Positions 56,686 to 64,000 of a stretch of DNA of 64,000 nt are shown in pieces. Under the pieces are notes generated by a model. That model was not told the origin of the DNA, searched no databases, and worked only from the letters and a program-made list of their open reading frames with translations. The stretch is from the NCBI GenBank assembly GCA_030651285.1, contig JAUSCN010000004.1:1-64000 (forward strand), in the 5' to 3' direction. This DNA comes from a bacterium. Its GTDB lineage: Bacteria > Patescibacteriota > Minisyncoccia > Phycocordibacterales > Phycocordibacteraceae. How positions within the stretch are numbered: position 1 is the first letter of the stretch; every line of letters begins with the position of its first letter. The position numbers were made by a program, and so were the translations under genes.

Positions 56686-57038
56686 TATGCGCCCCCACCG
56701 AAACCACTTCGAGCCTTTGGGCGACCTCCTGTCGCAACCTTTCCGGAAACTCCCTTCGATCCCTTTGCTTCGGCATTTGCATGGACATGCTCCGCATGCT
56801 CGTGTACGTGCTCGCCAGTAGGTTCTGCTGAAGGACCCTTTACCTTTGGTGCGCGCACTTTCGGAGCGCGAGGTGCTGCAACCTGCTTGCCACGGTACAT
56901 ACCGGTCGTCTCATCGAGACGATGCGGGAGACGGAGGGTACCACTCTCCTTATCCTTGATAACGTTAATACCCTCGAGCGCATGGTGCGATCGGCGGTTA
57001 TTGGTATGGCCTCTTGTATGGCGCATTCGGATTGACAT
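56685..57038 (-). CDS. rpmF: 50S ribosomal protein L32 with long His/Ala-rich C-terminal extension
   Basis: MSIRMRHTRGHTNNRRSHHALEGINV...GTLRLPHRLDETTGMYRGKQV. Confidence 0.82.
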   Translation of the reverse strand: MSIRMRHTRGHTNNRRSHHALEGINVIKDKESGTLRLPHRLDETTGMYRGKQVAAPRAPKVRAPKVKGPSAEPTGEHVHEHAEHVHANAEAKGSKGVSGKVATGGRPKARSGFGGGA

Positions 57039-57107
57039 GGAGAATACGTTACCACGCACCGTACAAAAAAGGAAGTCTCGAGCAAATACAACGTATTTAG
57101 AGCGGTT

Positions 57108-57680
57108 TTATAGAAATGAACGACGATGAATGGCGCAAGGACCATGTTTTTCGATCATGTCGTAGTGCGCTTTGGTGCCATAGCCCTTATGTTTCTCAAA
57201 GCCATATTCCGGGTACTGTTTCGCCAGATCGAGCATCAGGCGATCGCGACTGACTTTCGCAGCGATCGAGGCTAGTGATATGACAGGAACAAGAGCGTCT
57301 CCATGAATGATCGTCTCCTGCGTATATTCTTCGGGGGCTTGGAGTGAGCCGTCGAGCTTCACAGTGACAAGTGAGGCATCAGGGGCGAGCGCATTCACGC
57401 CGCGCGCGAGCGCGCGGCGCACCGCTGGCACAATACCTTCCCTATCGATCACCTCAGCACTCTCAAACTCAACCGCGAAACGCATGTCGCCCAGAGCGAC
57501 ATGTGTTTCGAGCATCTCAAAAAACTTCTCTCGTTTCTTTTCTGAGAGTTTTTTTGAGTCGGTAACGCCCGGAAACTCCTTCGCCACATCGAACCCCTCA
57601 GGGACGGCAACTACCCCAACGGAGACCGGTCCCGCTAAGGGCCCGCGACCCGCTTCGTCTACCCCCAACATAAATCTCAT
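57108..57680 (-). CDS. rnhB: Ribonuclease HII
   Basis: MLGVDEAGRGPLAGPVSVGVV, VTDSKKLSEKKRE, ASIAAKVSRDRLM, HKGYGTKAHYDMI. Confidence 0.95.
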   Translation of the reverse strand: MRFMLGVDEAGRGPLAGPVSVGVVAVPEGFDVAKEFPGVTDSKKLSEKKREKFFEMLETHVALGDMRFAVEFESAEVIDREGIVPAVRRALARGVNALAPDASLVTVKLDGSLQAPEEYTQETIIHGDALVPVISLASIAAKVSRDRLMLDLAKQYPEYGFEKHKGYGTKAHYDMIEKHGPCAIHRRSFL

Positions 57681-57686
57681 CGGAAA

Positions 57687-57696
57687 AGTATATACT
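57687..57696. promoter_or_regulatory. Shared palindromic -10 box of divergent rnhB and dnaE
   Basis: AGTATATACT gives TATACT on both strands, 6 nt from rnhB ATG and 7 nt from dnaE ATG. Confidence 0.65.
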
Positions 57697-57703
57697 GAGA
57701 CGC

Positions 57704-60700
57704 ATGGCAAGTCGTTTCATTCACCTACATACACATTCTCATTACACATTTCTCCAGGCGTTGCCGAAGATAGATGAGCTCGTAAAGAAAGCAAAGAAAG
57801 AAGGCATGGACGCTCTCGCTCTCACTGATGGCGCCAACATGCACGGCGCTATCGAGTTCTATAAAGCTGCGACTAAAGAAGGGGTAAAACCGATTCTTGG
57901 TGTCGACGCATATCTCGCGCCACGATCCCGCCATGACCGCGACCCAAACATCGACTCGAAGCGCTCGCGCATCGTACTGCTCGCAGAAAATAACACCGGA
58001 TATAAAAACCTTCTTGTACTTGTCACGAAATCATGGAAAGAAGGATTCTTTGAGCGTGCACGCATGGACAAAGAACTGTTGCGCGAACATCACAACGGTA
58101 TCATCGCAATCATCCCCTCTTTCTCGGGAGATGTCGCTCAACTATTGAGGAATGGCGATGCGAACGGCGCTGCTGCCGCGATTGCGGAATTCAAAGACAT
58201 CTTTGGTGCTGACAATGTCTTTCTTGAAATCACGCACCACCCGCACGTCGCAGGACATGAGGAGCTCATGCAGAAGGTCATCGAATGCGCGAAAGCGGCT
58301 AATACTCCGCTCGTAGCACAGCACGACGTCTATTATCTCGACCCCGACGACCGCGGCGCGACCGAAACCATGCGCCGCATCCAGCAGGGATCTCGCGGAA
58401 GAAACGAGGAGGAGGACTTCTCATTCATCAGTGAGAAGCGTGCGCTTGAGCTCTTCAAGGACCATCCGGAAGCTATCGACAATACGCGGAAAATCGCCGA
58501 CCGATGCAACCTCTCTTTTGATCTCGGGAAATGGACATTCCCCGCGGTTCCCGTATCGCCAGGATTCAATAACCACGATGAGGAACTCCGTGCGAAGGCG
58601 TATGCCGGCATCAAGACCCGCAATCTCGAAGAGACCCAAGAAGTTATCGACCGTATCGAATACGAACTGAAGATCATCATCGGCAAAGGTTTCGCCGTGT
58701 ACTACCTCATCGTTGCCGACCTGCTTGGATACGCGAAGAGCGCCGGCATCCTCACCACCACTCGAGGCTCGGCCGCCGGAAGCTTCGTCGCGTACCTCGT
58801 CGGCATCACGAACGTAAATCCTCTTTTCTATAAACTCCCTTTCGAGCGATTCCTCAACCCCGAACGCCCAAAGGCGCCTGATATCGACATGGACATCGCC
58901 GACAACCGACGCGACGACATGATCGCGTATGCGAAATCGAAATACGGCGAGGATCATGTCGCGCAGATCGGCACCTTCGGCACCATGATGGCACGAGCAG
59001 CTGTGCGCGACGTCGCACGTGCGCTCGGCCACTCCTACACTACCGGCGACCGCATCGCAAAACTCATCCCCATAGGCTCTCAGGGATTTCCGATGACCAT
59101 TGACCATGCTCTTGAAATCGAGCCGGACCTAAAAGCACTTTACGATGAAGATGATGATGCGCGTGAGATCATCGACCTTGCGAAACGCATCGAGGGCTGT
59201 GTGCGGCACGTCGGGGTGCACGCCGCAGGCGTCGTGGTCGCCCCAACCCCACTTGTCGAATGGGCACCTATTCAGCCCGACCCTAAAGGCACTGGCAAAC
59301 TCATCACGCAGTACGATATGTACTCGATCACCGATGAGTACGGCGGCGTAGGTCTTTTGAAGTTTGACTTCCTCGGCATCAAGAACCTCGCCATCCTTGC
59401 TGATGCCGTCACGCGCGTGAAAGAAACGCGCGGTATCACAGTAGATATCGAAAACGTCCCGATCGACGACACAAAGACATTCCAGATGCTCGCGCGCGGC
59501 GATACGGAAGGCACCTTTCAGCTGAATGGTTCGGGCATGACGCGCTGGCTCAAGGAACTGCGCCCTACAACTATTCACGACATCAATGCCATGGTAGCCC
59601 TCTACCGCCCGGGCCCGATGGAAACGATCCCTCAGTACATCGAGCGCAAACAGAATGCAAAGCTCATCCGCTTCGTGGATCCACGCATGAAAGACTATCT
59701 GGATTTCTCGTACGGCCTTCTCGTATACCAAGACGACGTGCTTCTCACCGCCATCAAGCTCGCGGGCTATTCCTGGCTCGAAGCAGACTCGCTGCGCAAA
59801 GCTATGGGTAAGAAGATTCCAGAAGTTATGTTGGCAGAAAAAGAAAAACTGCTGAAAGGATTCGTGGAGTTCGGAAAACTTTCGAAAGAAAAAGCGGAGA
59901 CACTCTGGCTCCTCATCGAGCCATTCGCCGCGTACGGATTCAACAAGGCGCACGCTGCCAGCTACGGCAAAGTCGCGTACCAGACTGCATACATGAAAGC
60001 GAATTATCCGGTCGAATATTTCGCTGCCCTGCTCACCGCCGACTCGGGTGACACCGAACAGATTTCCATATTCGTTGCTGAAGCAAAGCGCATGAACCTT
60101 CCGGTGCTCCCGCCAGACGTAAACGAAAGCGGAAGCGTATTCACTGTAGTCGGCGCACAGAAAGATGCGATCCGTTTCGGTCTCTCTTCCATCAAGAACT
60201 TCGGCGAGGGAATTTCAGAGGCGATCATCAATGAGCGAAAAGAGCACGGACCGTTTAAGAGCCTTTCTTATTTCCTATCCCGAGTCGGCTCGAAAAACCT
60301 CAACCGCAAATCACTCGAGTCACTCATCAAATGCGGCGCCCTCGACTCTCTTAGTCCGTCTGAAGGGGGTCGCGGCACACTCCTCGAAAATATCGAGGCA
60401 CTCCTTGCCTATCATCGCGAGACGACCGCTCAAGCGCCACAGGACTCCCTGTTCGGCTCTATGAGCGAACTACCGCCGATCATCCTTCCGTCCGGCAAAC
60501 CCATCTCACTTATCGACAAACTTGCCTGGGAAAAAGAATTGCTCGGCATCTACGTGAGCGGCCACCCTCTTGATGCGCACGAAGCGATCACCAAGAAAGC
60601 AGTCCTCACGATCGCAAAAATAAAAGCAGAACCTCAGTCAGGAATGCTCATCATCTTGCCAGTCCTTATCTCCGCAGTGCGCACACTCCTTACAAAAGGC

Positions 60701-60886
60701 GGTGAGAAAATGGCATTCGTTACTGTTGAGGACTCCACCGAATCAATCGAGACGGTCGTCTTCCCAAAAATGTTCAAAGAGCACGGAAACATAATCACCA
60801 CCGGCACCTGCATTCTTATAAAAGGAAAAGTGTCTATTAGAAACGGCGAGACCACGCTCGCGATCGAAGGCATCAAACCTCTATAA
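57704..60886 (+). CDS. dnaE: DNA polymerase III subunit alpha
   Basis: PHP domain FIHLHTHSHYTFLQALPKIDELV; TTRGSAAGSFVAYLVGIT; PDIDMDIADNRRDDMIAY; GLLVYQDDVL; C-terminal OB fold. Confidence 0.97.
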   Translation: MASRFIHLHTHSHYTFLQALPKIDELVKKAKKEGMDALALTDGANMHGAIEFYKAATKEGVKPILGVDAYLAPRSRHDRDPNIDSKRSRIVLLAENNTGYKNLLVLVTKSWKEGFFERARMDKELLREHHNGIIAIIPSFSGDVAQLLRNGDANGAAAAIAEFKDIFGADNVFLEITHHPHVAGHEELMQKVIECAKAANTPLVAQHDVYYLDPDDRGATETMRRIQQGSRGRNEEEDFSFISEKRALELFKDHPEAIDNTRKIADRCNLSFDLGKWTFPAVPVSPGFNNHDEELRAKAYAGIKTRNLEETQEVIDRIEYELKIIIGKGFAVYYLIVADLLGYAKSAGILTTTRGSAAGSFVAYLVGITNVNPLFYKLPFERFLNPERPKAPDIDMDIADNRRDDMIAYAKSKYGEDHVAQIGTFGTMMARAAVRDVARALGHSYTTGDRIAKLIPIGSQGFPMTIDHALEIEPDLKALYDEDDDAREIIDLAKRIEGCVRHVGVHAAGVVVAPTPLVEWAPIQPDPKGTGKLITQYDMYSITDEYGGVGLLKFDFLGIKNLAILADAVTRVKETRGITVDIENVPIDDTKTFQMLARGDTEGTFQLNGSGMTRWLKELRPTTIHDINAMVALYRPGPMETIPQYIERKQNAKLIRFVDPRMKDYLDFSYGLLVYQDDVLLTAIKLAGYSWLEADSLRKAMGKKIPEVMLAEKEKLLKGFVEFGKLSKEKAETLWLLIEPFAAYGFNKAHAASYGKVAYQTAYMKANYPVEYFAALLTADSGDTEQISIFVAEAKRMNLPVLPPDVNESGSVFTVVGAQKDAIRFGLSSIKNFGEGISEAIINERKEHGPFKSLSYFLSRVGSKNLNRKSLESLIKCGALDSLSPSEGGRGTLLENIEALLAYHRETTAQAPQDSLFGSMSELPPIILPSGKPISLIDKLAWEKELLGIYVSGHPLDAHEAITKKAVLTIAKIKAEPQSGMLIILPVLISAVRTLLTKGGEKMAFVTVEDSTESIETVVFPKMFKEHGNIITTGTCILIKGKVSIRNGETTLAIEGIKPL

Positions 60887-60893
60887 ATAAAAA

Positions 60894-60922
60894 GGGTGGG
60901 GAAAACATAGTTTTCCCCACCC
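60894..60922 (-). terminator. Rho-independent terminator
   Basis: GGGTGGGGAAAA-CATAG-TTTTCCCCACCC; minus strand followed by TTTTTATTT. Confidence 0.8.
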
Positions 60923-60975
60923 AGTAACTAAAGTGTCGCCTGAAAGAATCCCCGACGACTAGGGCCGGCGTTGAG

Positions 60976-61065
60976 TCAACAAATCAAAGTTTTGTGGAAA
61001 CACTCAGGGCCGGCACGAGAATCCGAAAGAGCGATGGTCCCCGCTGAAAGGCTCGGATGCGGCAT
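60976..61065 (-). CDS. Putative 29-aa peptide within an independent minus-strand transcript
   Basis: MPHPSLSAGTIALSDSRAGPECFHKTLIC*; SD AAGGAGG 6 nt before ATG; promoter TTGCTT-N16-TATACT (61141-61114). Confidence 0.4.
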   Translation of the reverse strand: MPHPSLSAGTIALSDSRAGPECFHKTLIC

Positions 61066-61186
61066 GGCAACCTCCTTGGCGAAGCGAGCACGAATCATTC
61101 GTACTCAAGGCATAGTATACCGCAATATCATAAAAAAGCAACAGCCCTGTGTGTATGCCCCTCCTGCCTGTGGTATTCTCTCAACT

Positions 61187-62923
61187 ATGAATCCGCTCGA
61201 ACATATACGCCACACACTCGCCCATCTTTTGGCACAGTCGGTTACAGAACTCCACCCAAATGCGCAACTGACGCTCGGGCCTGCCATCGATAACGGCTTC
61301 TATTACGACATCGATTTCGGTACAGAAAAAATTTCAGATGCAGATCTTCCGAAGATCGAAGAATGCATGCGAAAACTGTTGCCGACATGGAACGAATTTT
61401 CTGCGGAAGAAATAACGAAAGATGCTGCGCTCGCAAGATTCGCAAATCCATACAAAGCCGAGCTGATCAATGAAATAGCTGGCCGCGGAGAAAAGATTAC
61501 TGCCTACACCTGCGGTGGATTTACTGACCTCTGCCGCGGAGAGCATGCTGAACATCCAGCAAAAGATATCGCCCCGGACTCATTCAAACTCGACCGTGTT
61601 GCTGGAGCCTACTGGCGCGGCGATGAGAAAAATCCGATGCTCACGCGCATATACGGGCTCGCCTTCGACACAAAAGAGGCGCTCGATGCATACCTCACCC
61701 AGCGCAATGAGGCCGAGAAACGCGATCACAAGAAGCTCGGTCGGGAACTCAAACTCTTTACCATCTCACCGCTCGTAGGTGCTGGCCTTCCACTGCTCCA
61801 GCCTCGCGGAGCAATCATTCGTCGTGAGATCGAGGAATATCTCTGGCAGCTCCATAAGGATAAAGAATACTCTCGCGTATGGACGCCGCACCTCGCAAAG
61901 GAGGCACTCTACGAGACCTCCGGTCATGCCGCGAAATTCGGTGATGAACTTTTCCGCGTGTCCGGCAAAGACGAGAAATTCTTCATGAAGCCGATGAACT
62001 GCCCGCACCACATGCAGATCTTCGCGGACAATCATTTCTCTTACCGCGATATGCCAGTTCGCTATTTCGAACCAGCCACCGTGTATCGAGATGAGAAGAC
62101 GGGACAGCTCGCAGGTCTCACTCGCGTACGCTCGATCACTCAGGACGACGGCCACCTCTTCTGTCGCGTCAGTCAGATCAACGAAGAAGTCACGACCATC
62201 GTTTCAATAATCTCAGAGTTCTACACCACCATGAACATGATGGAGGGTTACTGGGTCTCTCTGTCCGTTCGCGATGCCGACAAGAGCAAGTATCTCGGCA
62301 GCGATGAGGTATGGAATACCGCTGAAGAAGCTCTGGAGTCCGCAGCTCGAGCAAATAACCTGAACTACAAGCGAGTTGAGGGCGAAGCTACGTTCTATGG
62401 TCCGAAGCTCGACTTCATGTTCAAGGATGCGATCGGCAGACAGTGGCAACTCGCAACCATCCAGTGCGACTTCAATCTTCCAGAACGGTTCGACCTTTCG
62501 TTTATAAATGAAAAAGGAGAGAAGGAACGCCCGGTCGTCATCCATCGCGCCATCTCCGGATCACTCGAGCGCTTCATGGGCATCCTCATCGAGCACACTG
62601 CAGGAGCATTCCCTCTCTGGCTCGCACCAGTACAAGCACGCGTATTACCAGTATCTGAAAAACACGTCGCATACGCGAAGGAAGTTTCTGATGCACTCAA
62701 AGCAGCAGATGTCCGCGTGGACATCGATGATGCGAACGAATCGCTCGGTAAGAAAATCCGCGCAGCGAAGACAGAAAAGATCCCCTACCTCCTCGTGGTT
62801 GGCGATAAGGAGATCGAATCGAAGAGCGTCTCAGTAGACAGTCGTGACCACGGAAAACTGGATGCATTCTCAGTTACGGATTTCATAACTCGTGCTACTG
62901 AAGAAATCAGGACGCGTAAATAA
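61187..62923 (+). CDS. thrS: Threonyl-tRNA synthetase lacking an N-terminal TGS domain
   Basis: HTLAHLLAQSV and CGGFTDLCRGEH (editing domain); PMNCPHHMQIF, GLTRVRSITQDDGHLF, HRAISGSLERFMGILIEH. Confidence 0.95.
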   Translation: MNPLEHIRHTLAHLLAQSVTELHPNAQLTLGPAIDNGFYYDIDFGTEKISDADLPKIEECMRKLLPTWNEFSAEEITKDAALARFANPYKAELINEIAGRGEKITAYTCGGFTDLCRGEHAEHPAKDIAPDSFKLDRVAGAYWRGDEKNPMLTRIYGLAFDTKEALDAYLTQRNEAEKRDHKKLGRELKLFTISPLVGAGLPLLQPRGAIIRREIEEYLWQLHKDKEYSRVWTPHLAKEALYETSGHAAKFGDELFRVSGKDEKFFMKPMNCPHHMQIFADNHFSYRDMPVRYFEPATVYRDEKTGQLAGLTRVRSITQDDGHLFCRVSQINEEVTTIVSIISEFYTTMNMMEGYWVSLSVRDADKSKYLGSDEVWNTAEEALESAARANNLNYKRVEGEATFYGPKLDFMFKDAIGRQWQLATIQCDFNLPERFDLSFINEKGEKERPVVIHRAISGSLERFMGILIEHTAGAFPLWLAPVQARVLPVSEKHVAYAKEVSDALKAADVRVDIDDANESLGKKIRAAKTEKIPYLLVVGDKEIESKSVSVDSRDHGKLDAFSVTDFITRATEEIRTRK

Positions 62924-62956
62924 AACAAAAAGCGCCCGAGGGCGCTTTTTGTTTTA
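62921..62956. terminator. Bidirectional terminator overlapping both convergent stop codons
   Basis: TAAAACAAAAAGCGCCC-GA-GGGCGCTTTTTGTTTTA. Confidence 0.88.
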
Positions 62957-63976
62957 TGCACCAAGTACTGTGAGTGCACGAGTGAGCGCGAGCTTCGCTC
63001 CAGTTACGCGATCCATATAACTTGAATCTATTGCTGTGGTGAGCGCTGAAATAAGTTTCTCAAGTGTCGACGTATCGAGACGTGCAACCAAACGAGCGAT
63101 ATCAGCATCGCATGGAGTGTTGTCGAGACGAGCACGATATACGTCATCAAGAAGACACGTCACGTCTGAGATAAGATTCTCAGCAGTCCCCCCGCCTCGT
63201 GTGTGCTGGCGAAGACCTGCAAAGACTGCGTTGCGATCGCCCTGAATGAGGGCTGCAACAAGTTCGCGAAGAGATGGGGTCGTGTCAGATACCTTTTCAC
63301 TTGCGTGCAAAACTATCGGCTCGACGTTCTCATATACCGGCTCAACGTTTGACGTTACGACGGATTCGACCTTCTTCTCAACTGCCTTCGGTTCGACTTT
63401 CGGCACAGGAATGTGTCGCGAAAGACTCTTCACGATATCTTCGACTGAAAGCACCCCATCATGAGCAGCGAAAGATTTGAAACCATTATAGGAAAGATTT
63501 TCCGATGAAGGACCTAACTTAGCTTCTACCGCAGGAGAAGGCGTCGGGATCTTATGTTCCGACACCATGACGACAGGAGCGACCTTGCGCGCACCGAGCG
63601 CATCGCGAACATGGTCTGCAAAACTACGGAACGATCGGTTCGCAAACGGAACGACTCCGAAGAATGCGACATATGCGACGGCCAATGCCCACACAATAAG
63701 ACCGAGCCAATAGAGCATTGTACCCACCGGACCAAGATCAAGACCAGTATACGGAATCTGCGACAGATAGAGGTATACGAGCGGCTGCGCACCAACATGC
63801 GGAAGCGCTGCGAGCGTTATGTTGGGCGTGATATACCCACCTCCGCCACCCCCTCCGCCACCTCCGCCACCGCCACCGCCCGAACCACCCGTTACAGAGA
63901 GTGTGGCGCTACAGGAAAGCGTCTGGCCGTTTTTCGCATGGAACGTACCGTTGTATGTGTAATTACCGACATCCAC
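62954..63976 (-). CDS. C-terminal part of a surface protein: poly-Gly linker, IPYTG motif, TM, long charged tail (continues past window edge)
   Basis: SATLSVTGGSGGGGGGGGGGGGGGGYITP...SQIPYTGLDLGPVGTMLYWLGLIVWALAVAYVAFFGVVPF. Confidence 0.7.
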   Translation of the reverse strand: MDVGNYTYNGTFHAKNGQTLSCSATLSVTGGSGGGGGGGGGGGGGGGYITPNITLAALPHVGAQPLVYLYLSQIPYTGLDLGPVGTMLYWLGLIVWALAVAYVAFFGVVPFANRSFRSFADHVRDALGARKVAPVVMVSEHKIPTPSPAVEAKLGPSSENLSYNGFKSFAAHDGVLSVEDIVKSLSRHIPVPKVEPKAVEKKVESVVTSNVEPVYENVEPIVLHASEKVSDTTPSLRELVAALIQGDRNAVFAGLRQHTRGGGTAENLISDVTCLLDDVYRARLDNTPCDADIARLVARLDTSTLEKLISALTTAIDSSYMDRVTGAKLALTRALTVLGA

Positions 63977-64000
63977 TGGATTAACCGTCGTAGAACCAGG

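Noticed and set aside
60971-61186. N-terminal extension of the 650-aa thrS ORF
   Set aside because: Non-conserved-looking sequence overlapping an opposite-strand transcription unit; ATG at 61187 begins directly with the conserved region and has a properly placed -10 box.
63840-63880. CCN triplet tract considered as an independent microsatellite element
   Set aside because: In frame and explained as the poly-Gly linker of the surface protein, though its variability is noted in findings.

Overview
The window looks like part of a Candidatus Patescibacteria/CPR (Parcubacteria-like) chromosome; this is inferred from compact gene order, small core proteins and many short membrane/surface proteins, and was not tested by a search. 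About 50 protein genes are supportable. Information processing: rpoB, rpoC, rpoD, dnaG, dnaE, hisS, thrS, trmD, rpsP, rpmF, rnc, rnr, rnhB, nusB, prmC, an SMC-like protein, and PIF1-like and UvrD-like helicases. Others: pyruvate kinase, a P-type ATPase, a GH130 + phosphomannomutase-like cluster, an AT-richer surface-glycan locus (about 14.2-25.1 kb), an ECF sigma/DUF5667 pair and several envelope proteins. I saw no tRNA, rRNA, CRISPR array, transposase or integrase. Most notable observations: (1) a pyruvyltransferase-TM-glycoside hydrolase fusion; (2) a 740-aa SMC without a recognisable hinge; (3) a NusB-NUDIX fusion; (4) many core genes with a -10 box 6-7 nt upstream of ATG (predicted leaderless), including rnhB/dnaE sharing one palindromic -10 box; (5) a contrasting set of small unannotated genes with consensus promoters, 5'UTRs and strong Shine-Dalgarno sites; (6) three large imperfect intergenic palindromes and two candidate structured RNAs/small transcripts.
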